DNA of 64,000 bases from Catenuloplanes niger (GTDB lineage: Bacteria > Actinomycetota > Actinomycetes > Mycobacteriales > Micromonosporaceae): NCBI RefSeq assembly GCF_031458255.1, contig NZ_JAVDYC010000001.1:7922501-7986500 (forward strand), read 5' to 3'. Made by a program: the position numbers and the translations under genes. Below, in pieces: positions 44,016-53,117 of this stretch; position 1 is the stretch's first letter; each line of letters opens with the position of its first letter. The notes under the pieces are model-generated. The model saw nothing but the letters and a program-made list of their open reading frames with translations, made no database searches and was not told the origin of the DNA.

Positions 44016-44795
44016 CGCTGGCTGGAGCGTCATGGGACCTGCAGAATCGGCCGCACCGGCCACTCCGGGCCGTATGACGGAATGATGAGCAGCGGCCCGT
44101 CATGGGTGAAGCTCAGGTGAGCGCGGAAGCTTACCCTGTCGCCTGGCCGGCAGAAACAGAATGCCTTGGACAGGCTGACCACGGTGACCTCCGCGAACCG
44201 CCGATTTCCCACCATTGCATCCGTGAGCGTGAAAATCGATGGCAGGTCCAGATGCTCATCGGCCATAGGTGCGATGAAGGTGGCGTGGACCATCTCGGCC
44301 GCCTGCGGTTCGGTGCGCGGAACCGGTGCCGCGCGTGCCCGGTCGTTGCGACGACGGGAGTGATAGGCGATGGAGACCCGAGCCCCTCGGTAAAGGAAGT
44401 TGAATCGGTCTCTTCCGTTGTTCTGGAAGACTTTGTATAACTCTTCTGTCGTGATCTCCGGGTATGCGGCGCGCCAGACATAGAACAGATTAGTCTGTTC
44501 GTCGGGCGGCCACCGAATCTCCCAGTCGGAGGTGGGATCCCTGACCATCGTCAGCAGCGCGCTGGCAACCCTTCGAGCCGATATGGCGCCGTATACGTCC
44601 AGGTCGAAGTCCGACTCGTTGACGGCGAGCCCGCACGCGTAGGAACCATTCAATCCGAGGTCGTCCTCGGGGATGATCCGGGTCAGTGACAACAGCATCG
44701 TCCGTAGATGCGGTGAGACCTCCGCTTCTCCGCGCAGTACCCGTGCGGCGGCCTCCTCAGGATTGATGTGTTCCACTATGTCGTGGGGTTGCACT

Positions 44796-45789
44796 GAGGT
44801 GATCTCAGTGAGTTTCGGGCAGGATTCGGTATTCGAAGTGGGTGAGGTGAAGTGCGGCGGCGACGATGTCACCGATTCGTCGTGGGCTGGCGGTGGTATG
44901 GCGTAGCGTTTTCCAGCGGCCGACGAGGATGGCGAAGCCGCGTTCGCCTTGCCAGCGCAGGCCGCGTAGCAGCCGGTTCACCGTCCGGTTCGCCACCGCG
45001 AGTTGCCGGCCGCCGGCCGGTTGTTTGGTGGGGGTTTTGATGCCGTGACCTGCTCCTTCGTAGCCGGCGTCGGCGAGGGCCGGCAGCTGCAGTTCGGCGG
45101 CGGCCCAGTTCAACGCGGCGGTGACGCCCAGCTGCTGAGCGCAGCTGAGATCATGCATATGCCCGGGCAGTGACGGTGAGGTCCAGATGATCAGCCCGTC
45201 AGGGCGCATGACGGCCTGGACGTTCGCGCCGAAGTCCCGGTGCTTTCCCGAGTACCAGGCGTCGATCGTCTCGCCCTTCACGCTGGTGGCGGTCTCCGCG
45301 AGGCGGTCACAGTCGAACAGCTTGCCGTCCAGAATGACGAACGCCCAGCCCTCGTCGGCGGCCCGTTGTAACGCCTCATGCAGATCAGGTGCCTGGGCGG
45401 ACAGCACGGTGATGCCTTCGGCGAGATACCGGTAAACGGTGGCCCGGGAGATCCCGAACCCGGCGCCCAGCACCGTGGCGTCTTCGGCTTTGCGGAACCA
45501 CACTATGACCAGCAGCGCCTGGTAGAAGCAGGTCAACGACCGTGTCCCGCGACGGGTGCCCCTCGCCCGCCGTTCGGCGGACAGCAGCTGGGCAAGGTAG
45601 CGCACCAGTTCCCTGGGCACGTCGAGCATGGCAGGATAAGCGATCACGTGGAGCCCTCTCGTAGACCTGTTCCGTCGCAAGAACCTGTCTATCGATGGCT
45701 CCACGCCCATATCCAGCACCATCCGCTTCGACCCGATATGCCCGTGTCTACAGCAGAACCGCGCCGCAAGTCCTCGTTGAGATCACCTC
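44796..45789 (-). mobile_element. 994-bp IS5-family insertion element with ACT target duplication
   Basis: Terminal inverted repeats are GAGGTGATCTCAGTGAG on the left and, read inward from the right, GAGGTGATCTCAACGAG (15 of 17 match). ACT directly flanks both ends (44793-44795 and 45790-45792), a 3-bp target duplication. It carries one transposase gene and interrupts the nucleotidyltransferase-like gene. The size, single ORF, DDE transposase type and 3-bp duplication fit the IS5 group (ISL2-like). Confidence 0.88.
44805..45722 (-). CDS. IS5-family DDE transposase
   Basis: Up to 305 residues, with a helix-turn-helix stretch (FGISRATVYRYLAEGI) and a DDE_4 domain: the first Asp in VILDGKLFDCDRL, the second in HMHDLSCAQQLGV, and ADAGYEGAGHGIKTP, with a later acidic residue in RWQGERGFA. 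The frame is intact, so the element could be active. A GTG at about 45648 may be the true start, with MLDVPREL as the family-like N-terminus; the ATG at 45722 also lies inside the element. Confidence 0.88.
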   Translation of the reverse strand: MVLDMGVEPSIDRFLRRNRSTRGLHVIAYPAMLDVPRELVRYLAQLLSAERRARGTRRGTRSLTCFYQALLVIVWFRKAEDATVLGAGFGISRATVYRYLAEGITVLSAQAPDLHEALQRAADEGWAFVILDGKLFDCDRLAETATSVKGETIDAWYSGKHRDFGANVQAVMRPDGLIIWTSPSLPGHMHDLSCAQQLGVTAALNWAAAELQLPALADAGYEGAGHGIKTPTKQPAGGRQLAVANRTVNRLLRGLRWQGERGFAILVGRWKTLRHTTASPRRIGDIVAAALHLTHFEYRILPETH

Positions 45790-46113
45790 ACTAGCTCGAA
45801 CGCTCGGTGGTAGACCGGAACATAAGCGAAAGCAAGTTGGCGGGGGGTGGGCCGGCCGTCCGGCCATCTGTGGTCTCGGACCTTCACCATGCGGTCTCGA
45901 TGGGGAAGGTCGTCGCTGGGGGCCGCACTGAGCGGCGCCCAATCCGGCACGGACAGTATCCCGGCCTCCGGATGCAGGTCGCCTATGGCTTTGTAGATCC
46001 AGCCGTTGCGTAACCGCATCTTATCGGCGTAACGAATCCCGCTGTCCCGGAGATCGTACGTCCGCCAGGTGGGAGTGGAGTTCTGCCAGGTCGGTGATGC
46101 CACCGTCCATGCC

Positions 46114-47871
46114 TCAGTCATCCGTTCCTCCCAAGAGAGCGTTCAGGTCCATGAAGACAAGTCGTGAGTTGTCGAAGTCGCTGATCAAGGCGGTGCGTTC
46201 GGCCGAATCCACGCTGATGAAGCGTGGGAAGTAGAGGCTTCCGGCGAGGCGGGTCGTCGTGTCGGCGAGAGACCGAATGTCCCCGTTTCTGGCCGCTAGG
46301 AGAAGCCGGTGGTTGCCGGTGTCGACGATGAGCATCCTTTCGTCCTCGAGCACCGCTATCGCGCGTGGATGGCGGAGTGGGATCCCGGTAAGGTCCGAGA
46401 CCTGCTCAGCGTTGATAGACCATGTGATGGTGCCGTCGACGGCGACGCGAACGACGCGATGTGCGCCAGTGTCGCAAACCAACACTTCGTCGCCGAGGGC
46501 AAGAGCCATGTGCGGATCGTTGAAACCGTGCCACGACATGGAGGAAGTGCCGTCGATCCGGAGTCTGACGACACTTCCCGCACCGCTGTCGGTGATGAGG
46601 AGGTCCGTGGAACCTTTGATGACGGATATGTGATGCGGGTCTACGAACGGTACTGGTTCGCTCGCATCGGTCAACCGCCAATCATGCAGCGACTGCTTGA
46701 CCCGGCCGTCGTGGTCGAGCCAAGTCAACCGGCCGTTGCGCCCATCCGCGACGACGGTGCCCTCCGGCGTTTGTACGGCGAACCGGGGCCAGTCCAGGTT
46801 TGTTTGCTCGCGCAGCGTCGGCGGTGGCAGTTCCTGATGGATTTGGCCGTCCGGAGAGAGAGCGAGTACTCGGCAGTTGTGGGAGTCCGTCACCACTATT
46901 CGGTCTGGAGCGGCGAAGTGGCCACCTCGAGGCTGAATGATTTCAGTGGAGGTCACCTCTGCTGATCCATGCAGTTCCACGAGGCCACCGTCCGGAGCGA
47001 TCTGGAGGAGCCGGCCACCTCGACCCTCGGCCACCAAGAGGCTTCCGTCGTCGCACATCACCGCGGTGTTCGGGTACCACAGACGGAATGACGGTTCGGA
47101 GAAAGAGTCGAGCATGCCCCAGGAGCGGTGCAGTCGATCACCATCGAACTCCAGCAGACGATTGTTCTTGGTGTCCGTTACGAGCACCGTGCCTTGAGAG
47201 GTGAACGCGGCGAATCGTGGTGCGTTGAGCAAACCGTCCTGCTTGCCGGCCCAGCCAGGTCGGCCCGTCACCCGCCGCGGTGGTCGGCTGCGGAACGGGA
47301 CAGGGAAGTGGAGCACGATGTGCCGACGCGCGTCAGCGACGAGAAAGCCGGTACCGTCCGGCGCTGCGCTGACTCCGGACGGTTCCTCCAGTCCGTCAGG
47401 TGCGCCGCCCTCGAAACGCAAGGCGCCCGATAAGTCGTAGCCCCGTATCAGTCCTGAGGTGGGGAAGACCGCGACCACCAGATCGTCCCCGATCAGCGTT
47501 GCTGCTGTTGCTGGGCAGGAGAAGGCGGTGCTCTCGACGTTGTCGCCCGCTCTGTCTCGACCGTGGAGCTCGAGAATACCGTCACGGATCATAAGCAGCC
47601 GTGATCCTGACACCGAGGCAAACGTTACTCGTCTATCACCGGTGGAGCGCCATCCTTCTATTGGGCTTACGTGGCCGAGGCCCTCCGTAGTGTGCACTGC
47701 TAGAAGATGATCTCGACCGAGTGGGAAGGCGCATGCGAAACCGGTATTCATCAGTGCGCTGCGGTGTACGGCACCGGGTTGCCTGAGCCGCCTGCCCAGC
47801 TCCCACGCGATATTTCGACCGTGTAGATCTTCCCGAGGAATGCGGTGTTGTGCCGGCGACTGCCCTACCAT
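46114..47871 (-). CDS. NHL-repeat beta-propeller protein
   Basis: About 585 residues with repeated NHL units: LVTDTKNNRLLEFDGDRL, IVVTDSHNCRVLALSPDG, VLVCDTGAHRVVRVAVDGTI, LIVDTGNHRLLLAARNGDI. These make a six- or more-bladed propeller, a ligand or protein platform. No signal peptide is seen. The ATG at 47871 overlaps the SDR stop by 7 bp, which suits the tight operon; an ATG at 47751 gives a 545-residue form and cannot be excluded. In this operon it may be a lyase-like or scaffold partner; its function is unknown. Confidence 0.72.
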   Translation of the reverse strand: MVGQSPAQHRIPREDLHGRNIAWELGRRLRQPGAVHRSALMNTGFACAFPLGRDHLLAVHTTEGLGHVSPIEGWRSTGDRRVTFASVSGSRLLMIRDGILELHGRDRAGDNVESTAFSCPATAATLIGDDLVVAVFPTSGLIRGYDLSGALRFEGGAPDGLEEPSGVSAAPDGTGFLVADARRHIVLHFPVPFRSRPPRRVTGRPGWAGKQDGLLNAPRFAAFTSQGTVLVTDTKNNRLLEFDGDRLHRSWGMLDSFSEPSFRLWYPNTAVMCDDGSLLVAEGRGGRLLQIAPDGGLVELHGSAEVTSTEIIQPRGGHFAAPDRIVVTDSHNCRVLALSPDGQIHQELPPPTLREQTNLDWPRFAVQTPEGTVVADGRNGRLTWLDHDGRVKQSLHDWRLTDASEPVPFVDPHHISVIKGSTDLLITDSGAGSVVRLRIDGTSSMSWHGFNDPHMALALGDEVLVCDTGAHRVVRVAVDGTITWSINAEQVSDLTGIPLRHPRAIAVLEDERMLIVDTGNHRLLLAARNGDIRSLADTTTRLAGSLYFPRFISVDSAERTALISDFDNSRLVFMDLNALLGGTDD

Positions 47872-48566
47872 GGGTGCGCTCGGCCGTCGCGGTAGACGAA
47901 CGGGTTCGGGCTGGCCTGCTGCCGGCACAGCGAGATCAGGGACCGTGCTGCGTCGTCCGGCTCCACGTTCGCGTCCACGGCCGCGAGCCGAGTTCGGAGA
48001 GCGCCGGGATGAACAGCAAAGACTCGGATGCCGACAGCGGCGAGGTCCTGACGCAGACAAAGGCCGGCCATGTTCTCTGCGGCCTTGCCGATGCGGTATG
48101 CGTAGTGCAGGGGCCCGGTCACCTTCTCCTCGGAGGCGACGGTGCTGAAGGCTCCCCACCTCGACGAGACCAGCGCGACCGCCGGCCTGCCGGCGCTGAG
48201 CAGATTGGGGAGCAGTGCCCGGGATATGTGGATCGGCGCTAGGCAGTGAAGAGCCAAGGAGTGGCGTACGTCATCGAGGTTCAGATCGTTCAGTCCGGCT
48301 GGACCGTAGGTACGGCCCGCATTGTGAATCAGGAGGGATACGGGCGTTTTCCGCACTGCTGCGACGATGCGGTCGGCGGCCTGATCGGTGGTTACGTCGG
48401 CCACCACCGCCCGCACATGGTGGCCGAGTGCCCGGATCCGGTCTTGATCGGTGGACTGCCGGACCACCCCGACGGTTCGGACGCCCTCGCGAGCCAGGCG
48501 ACTGATCAGAGCGAAGCCGAGGCCTCGTGAGGCTCCGGTGACGACTGCCATCCCGGTCGTCGTCAC
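47865..48566 (-). CDS. Short-chain dehydrogenase/reductase
   Basis: A 233-residue classical SDR. TGASRGLGF is the cofactor motif (TGxxxGxG), HNAG is the NNAG equivalent, and the catalytic Ser lies in ALVSSRWGAF with YAYRIGKAA as Y-x3-K. C-terminal VHPGALRT is typical. The GTG start overlaps the PhyH stop (GTGA). Substrate unknown; it presumably acts on the product of the neighbouring dioxygenase or dehydrogenase. Confidence 0.88.
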   Translation of the reverse strand: MTTTGMAVVTGASRGLGFALISRLAREGVRTVGVVRQSTDQDRIRALGHHVRAVVADVTTDQAADRIVAAVRKTPVSLLIHNAGRTYGPAGLNDLNLDDVRHSLALHCLAPIHISRALLPNLLSAGRPAVALVSSRWGAFSTVASEEKVTGPLHYAYRIGKAAENMAGLCLRQDLAAVGIRVFAVHPGALRTRLAAVDANVEPDDAARSLISLCRQQASPNPFVYRDGRAHPW

Positions 48567-49315
48567 CGAAGGCTCGATTTTTCCGACCTTGCGCGTTCGT
48601 TGCCACGATAGATGGCGTCACCAGCGACGAGGATCTGCGTTGTATCCAGCGGGCGTGGGTCGAGCTCGTCGACGCTGCGATAGCTCAGAGCGATGCTCAT
48701 CCGTGTGGTGTTACCTGCGTTCCGGCCCACGGAGTGAAAGGTGAGGCTGTCCAGAAGAAGGACGTCGCCTGTCGAGGCCGGCACCGGGAGGACTTGTTCA
48801 GACAGCTCTTTGATCTCGTCGTGAGCATCTAGCCACGTGCCGCCGCCGTCCGGTTGTGGAACACCGAAGAACGGGGCGAACTGAGAACCCGGTATCACTT
48901 GCGTGCAGCCGTTGTGCGTGGTCGAGTCCTCGAGATAGACGATCGCGGTGATGACATTGCGGCTCCATTGCAGAACGTCCCGATGCAATCTCGCCTCTGC
49001 CTCGCCCGGTCCGTTGACAGATGCCTGATTGTGCCTGTTGGTCTGGAATATGATGTTCGGTCCCAGGAGCGATGTGAGCGGCTCCAGAATTCCGGGGTGC
49101 GTGATCAGGCGCCTGCCAAGTCCTGGATCGCGGTCAACGAACTGGTAGAGCTTGAGCTGGCCGCCGGTGCTGACGGCCGGTGGGCCGCTTCGCGGATCAA
49201 CACTCTCGTTCGTGATCAGCTGTTTGAGGCTTCCGACGAGATCACCACTGATGCATCCTCTGAGTATGAGATAGCCGCACTGGCGAAAGTGGCGTATCTG
49301 CTCGTGTGTAAGGAT
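48563..49315 (-). CDS. Phytanoyl-CoA dioxygenase (PhyH) family protein with an ATC start
   Basis: About 250 residues when read from the codon after a strong ribosome site. The HxD iron motif is in RLHRDVLQWSRN (about residues 111-113), the distal His in LDSLTFHSVGRN near 194, and the 2OG Arg in MSIALSYR. The N-terminus LTHEQIRHFRQCGYLILRG is exactly how PhyH proteins begin, and GGAGG lies six nucleotides before its first codon. That codon is ATC, not ATG. No ATG, GTG or TTG occurs in frame until a TTG at residue 110. The gene is therefore either started by a rare codon or has lost its start by point mutation. The stop overlaps the SDR GTG. Confidence 0.75.
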   Translation of the reverse strand: MLTHEQIRHFRQCGYLILRGCISGDLVGSLKQLITNESVDPRSGPPAVSTGGQLKLYQFVDRDPGLGRRLITHPGILEPLTSLLGPNIIFQTNRHNQASVNGPGEAEARLHRDVLQWSRNVITAIVYLEDSTTHNGCTQVIPGSQFAPFFGVPQPDGGGTWLDAHDEIKELSEQVLPVPASTGDVLLLDSLTFHSVGRNAGNTTRMSIALSYRSVDELDPRPLDTTQILVAGDAIYRGNERARSEKSSLR

Positions 49316-49360
49316 GGTGACCTCCGGTGAAGGCTTGTCCAGCGATAGTGCCGGGGACAG

Positions 49361-50116
49361 TCATTCGATGGGTGTATGGGTGCCGGCAGACTGCGTGGTG
49401 CGCCAGATCTCTTCGAATTGTTCTAACCAGTACTTGAACCACTGGCCGTCCGCTCGGGTCAGATGGATGTGCATGCGGGAGCCGATGGTGTCGTTCCGGA
49501 AGCCGTGAAACTCGACGTTCGCGAATCCGCGCGGTGACTGCGGGTCGATTGCAACGATGCTGAACCCTGGATTGAACGGGATCTCGCCGTACGCAAAATC
49601 CCCGCTGACCTGCCAGCGGGACATCGCCTCCAGGCGGTTGCGGATCTCTCGCATGGACGCCGCTGCCGCCTGCACCGGATGATCGAGAAGGGCATCCAAC
49701 TGTGCGGCGATCGGATCGTTCTCATCGAACAGCCGTAGCGTGACGATGCGTACCGTGCCATCGTTTCTCGCCAGGGCGCCACGACGGAGCATCTCGCAGC
49801 GTTCGTTCGTCAGGAAGTTCGTCCCGACCGGCGCAAAGATCCATACTTCTCGGGCGGTGCGTAAGGCGTCGGATATCGGATGACGGTCGTAGTCACTACG
49901 GTCGAGGAACCGTTCCTCTTGATGGGCGGCCAGAGCGACGCGCAACAGCAGGAAACCGATCCCCGCGAACAGCAGTGACCAGCGGAGGTTGTCCGGCAGG
50001 TCCGCGCCGATCAGTAGCAGCGCGCCGAAGATGAAAGCGACGACGGTGGTTGCGTAAAGGTCGAGGGAGCGTTTCTGCTTGATGTCGTCCACGATCTGAT
50101 GAAAGCGCCGCACCAT
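49361..50116 (-). CDS. 2-TM membrane protein with soluble domain
   Basis: A 251-residue protein. Two hydrophobic segments near residues 22-38 and 44-62 (ATTVVAFIFGALLLIGA, WSLLFAGIGFLLLRVAL) anchor a soluble domain with VWIFAPVGTNFLTNERCEML, VRIVTLRLFDENDPIAAQLDAL and GFANVEFHGFRND. The general layout matches the 40.5-kb protein. A PLD-like or signalling fold is a guess. It precedes the PhyH gene by 45 bp and may be the first gene of the operon. Confidence 0.65.
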   Translation of the reverse strand: MVRRFHQIVDDIKQKRSLDLYATTVVAFIFGALLLIGADLPDNLRWSLLFAGIGFLLLRVALAAHQEERFLDRSDYDRHPISDALRTAREVWIFAPVGTNFLTNERCEMLRRGALARNDGTVRIVTLRLFDENDPIAAQLDALLDHPVQAAAASMREIRNRLEAMSRWQVSGDFAYGEIPFNPGFSIVAIDPQSPRGFANVEFHGFRNDTIGSRMHIHLTRADGQWFKYWLEQFEEIWRTTQSAGTHTPIE

Positions 50117-50622
50117 GCCGCAAGTCTCACAGTCCTATGTGACTTTCGGAGTCCACCGTCCGGTCAGCGGTCTTGACCGTCCGGGACCATGCGTTCCGGC
50201 AGCGGCACTCGACATCGGCTACCGGCGGGCTTGGTCTCACCATGCGGAGCGACCTATCGAGGCTTCGGTCTGAGGGCCTCGCCGGTGAGCGGAGGGGTGT
50301 GTCGTACCCGATATTTCTAGATTTAGCGGTTTGCTTTCCGTGGTGGCGCTTACCGCGGCCAACAGACCGGTGATGAGCGGGCCTGACGTGCCGGCGGATG
50401 GTCCGGGTGCCCTACAGCGTCTCCTGCCGGGCCCGGGCCGTCGATATTCCCGGACCCCCGCGGATGATGTGTTCGCTGACAGAACGGCTCGGCGCGTCGA
50501 GCGCACAGCCACCCCGTAGGTGCGACGTTACGGTCGAACTGCTCGGCCTGTGGCCAGGCGGCGCGTAGGCGTCGCCGCTGACCGGTGAGGATGCGCCAAC
50601 ACGCCCGATGCGAGCACTCGCT
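50117..50622. other. Right border spacer of the accessory island
   Basis: About 500 bp with no convincing gene on either strand and no tRNA that I can fold. It contains AT-rich patches (ATATTTCTAGATTTAGCGG near 50310). I find no IS ends or direct repeats that would mark the island edge. Confidence 0.4.
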
Positions 50623-51186
50623 TCAGAGCGCGGCACTGAGGCGGGTCTGGACGCGGTCCGCTATCGCGCGGATGTGCGGGGTGCGCAGGTGGGCGACGGC
50701 CGCGTTGGGGGAGCCGGGGCCGTGGCGGTGCAGCATGTCCGCGATGCGGGCGTCGATGCCCAGCGGCTCGCCGCGGGCGCCGACGGTCTGGTCGGCGTAG
50801 GTCAGCGCGTCCGAGGTCGCCGAGGCCTCGTCCGGGTAGTCGGCCATCTCCGCCTCGAGGCCGTGCACCGCGGCGACGAAGCAGGCGCCGGAGTGGTTGG
50901 CCACGAGGCCGGAGACTCGGGCCGGCCAGCCGTGGCGGTCGAGCAGGCGGGCACCGTCCAGCGGGTGGAAGCCGGTGGCGCGCGCCAGCTCGCCGTAACC
51001 GATGTCGTGCAGCCAGGCGGACGCGACCAGGATCTCCCGGTCCTCGGCCGGGACCACGGTGGCGAGCCGGGCGGCGCGGGCGGCCACGGCCGCGGTGTGC
51101 AGCCACCGGTTACCCAGGCCGCCTATCACCCGGTGGGCCAGCTCGCGGGCGGCGTCGGCGGTGGGACGCAGCAGGACCGAAGACAT
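50623..51186 (-). CDS. HD-domain phosphohydrolase-like protein
   Basis: About 187 residues. NRWLHTAAVAARAARLA gives the first His, and VASAWLHDIGYGELA gives the HD dyad near residue 60; GLVANHSGACFVA gives a later His. The pattern is that of metal-dependent HD phosphohydrolases acting on nucleotides or phosphoesters; substrate unknown. TACCGT ends 6 nt before the ATG, so it may be leaderless. Confidence 0.85.
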   Translation of the reverse strand: MSSVLLRPTADAARELAHRVIGGLGNRWLHTAAVAARAARLATVVPAEDREILVASAWLHDIGYGELARATGFHPLDGARLLDRHGWPARVSGLVANHSGACFVAAVHGLEAEMADYPDEASATSDALTYADQTVGARGEPLGIDARIADMLHRHGPGSPNAAVAHLRTPHIRAIADRVQTRLSAAL

Positions 51187-51251
51187 CCCACCACGGTACG
51201 ACCGGGGAAGGGGACTCTGACCAGGCAGTTAGCCCGGTGTTCACCGAGGTT

Positions 51252-52475
51252 TCAGTGCCCGGTCGCTGACTCCTTGCTCAGACGTCTCGCAATGATCTCC
51301 GTAACGCGGTGGCGGGTGGGCGCGTCGAGGGTGGTGCGGTCCAGGCGGCGGACCGCCAGGTCCAGCACGGCGTGCGCGACGCGGCCGACGACCGGGTCGT
51401 CGAGACCGTCCCGCGCGGCCGGCTCCCAGCGGCCGGCGGCCGGCGCGGCCAGATCGCGCGCGAGGTCGGTGGTCTCGTCGTCGGCCAGCAGCGCGGCGAT
51501 CGCGGCGATCGGGGCGATCCACTCGTTGCCCGGTTGCGCGTCCAGGCAGCGGACCTCGAGGTAGCCGCGCGGCCGGATCGGCGGGAACAGCAGCGTGAGG
51601 TGGTAGTCGAGGTCCTCGGTGGTCGGCGGGGTGTCCAGCGCGCCGTCGATCCAGTCGTTGAAGGTGAGGCCGCGCGGTGCCGCCCAGTCGCCGTCGTCGC
51701 GGCGCACGCAGAGCAGCGGCGCGGCGAGCGCGTGCCGGGCCCACGCGTGCGCCGGGTCGGCACCGAGGTCGATCTCGCGGGTGAGCTGCCGGTCGACGCC
51801 GAACCAGGCGCGCATGCGGGCCGAGTGCCAGCCGGTGTCGATGCCGCCCTGCCGGTGCGACGTGGCGAACGCGGCCATCAGCGCGGGACCGGTCGCGTAG
51901 AGCGCGGCCCAGCGCGCGGCCAGCTGGCGCGGCTCGCCCGCGTCGACGCACGCCTGCAGGCCGGCGGTGTTGCACATCATCACGCGCCCGGCCGTACCGG
52001 TGCGGTCGAACGCCTTCTCGAGAGCGTCGAACCGCGGCGTGCGCAGCAGGCGGCGCGGGGAGCGCCACGGGTCCAGGCCGCTCTCGCCGAGGACCAGGCC
52101 CTCGGCGGCGAGCATCCGGGCCAGCTGGCGGCGGTCGCCCTCGGTGGCCGCGTAGAGCGCGGTGAGCGAGCGGAACGGCGCGGACGAGATCTCCACCTGG
52201 CCGCCGGGCTCGACCGTGACCGGCGTGCCGTTGTCCAGTGTCTCCTGTGGACTGTCCGGCGCGATGGTGGCCGGTGCGTGCGGGCCGAGCGCGCGCCGTA
52301 GCGTGCCGAGATCGATCGGGCGGGCCGGATCGTCCGCGTGGTGGACCGTGAACTCGAGCTCCGCACCGATCAGCCGGGACGGGCCGGTGCGGAAGCAGGC
52401 CGAGGCGATGTGTTCCTCCGCCTGATGACGATCAGTTACAGGTGCGTGTCGCTGAGTGATGGTGGACGATGACAA
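51252..52475 (-). CDS. egtA: Glutamate-cysteine ligase of ergothioneine synthesis
   Basis: About 407 residues. LIGAELEFTVHHADDP near residue 35, GGQVEISSAPFRSL, CNTAGLQACVDAG and WARHALAAPLLCVRRDDG are the EgtA/GshA-type ATP-grasp-like GCS2 features. PRGYLEVRCLDAQP ends the active site region. It makes gamma-glutamylcysteine, the substrate for EgtB in the ergothioneine pathway. The other egt genes are not in the window. The start is taken as TTG at 52475, with CGGAGG 7 nt before it; GTG at 52544 is a longer alternative. Confidence 0.85.
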   Translation of the reverse strand: MSSSTITQRHAPVTDRHQAEEHIASACFRTGPSRLIGAELEFTVHHADDPARPIDLGTLRRALGPHAPATIAPDSPQETLDNGTPVTVEPGGQVEISSAPFRSLTALYAATEGDRRQLARMLAAEGLVLGESGLDPWRSPRRLLRTPRFDALEKAFDRTGTAGRVMMCNTAGLQACVDAGEPRQLAARWAALYATGPALMAAFATSHRQGGIDTGWHSARMRAWFGVDRQLTREIDLGADPAHAWARHALAAPLLCVRRDDGDWAAPRGLTFNDWIDGALDTPPTTEDLDYHLTLLFPPIRPRGYLEVRCLDAQPGNEWIAPIAAIAALLADDETTDLARDLAAPAAGRWEPAARDGLDDPVVGRVAHAVLDLAVRRLDRTTLDAPTRHRVTEIIARRLSKESATGH

Positions 52476-53117
52476 ACCCTTGCCTCCGGGACGCGTGAAC
52501 CAGCGGATTCCCCGTGCGGACGTGCGAGACGGCGCCGCGCCCACATCGGCCTGGGCTGCGGCAACCCACGCGACGTTACCGGCTCACTGCGTTACGTGAC
52601 ACCCCCGCGCCGTGCAATTTTCCGTTCCGCATGGTTCACGTCACGTCGTACCACCGGACCGCGGCGGTCCCGCCCCGGAGCGCCAGATCCTCATCGGACG
52701 GGCGGTGGCCGTCCGGCAGCGGGACGCGCAGCCACGGCGGAGCCGGATCCGGCCCGGGCCGGTGCGCAGTCGTGGGTCCGCCGGAACGCGTAGCGTGCCG
52801 CCGGCGCCGGTCACGCGCCCGGCCGTCGTCCGCGGGGGTGGTGCCGGTCCGGCGCCCGCACCGGGTCTTCCACCAGATCTTCGATGACATGCGCGGACAT
52901 GTGCCGACCCCACGATCACGGGTCGGCTGCGCGGGCCCGGAACCGTCCGTCCCGACCGAGTGCCGGGCCCGCACATCAGACGAGTCAGCGCCGCCGATCA
53001 TGGTTCCGTCACTCCGGCGGCCGGGTGAGTGTGCCAGATCACGGTCCGGGAGAATTCGTGATGGCCGGGGCGCATCCCTGATGCGTCACTGTCGCACCTA
53101 CTGGGTAGTTTTCATGT
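52476..53117. other. Non-coding spacer between egtA and the kinase gene
   Basis: About 640 bp without a convincing gene. It contains the ribosome site and promoter of egtA on one strand and, at its right end, TAGTTT (53106-53111) serving the kinase gene. I see no riboswitch or RNA gene. Confidence 0.4.

Larger units (their letters stand above)
44030..46121 (-). pseudogene. Nucleotidyltransferase-like gene split by an IS element
   Basis: The 5' part (46121 to 45790) gives 111 residues starting MTEAWTVASPTWQNSTP. The 3' part (44792 to 44030) gives 253 residues with a polymerase-beta-type motif LNGSYACGLAVNESDFDLDVYG (in part: GSYACGL and SDFDLDVYG). Removing the insertion and one ACT target copy gives ...FELV-QPHDIVEH... 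in one frame, 364 residues in total, overlapping the NHL gene stop by 8 bp. The DxD and GS residues suggest nucleotidyl transfer, acting on RNA, a nucleotide or a small molecule. The function is not known. As it stands the gene is broken. Confidence 0.8.

Noticed and set aside
50117-50622. tRNA or att site at the island's right edge
   Set aside because: No cloverleaf could be folded by eye and no matching direct repeat was found at the left edge.
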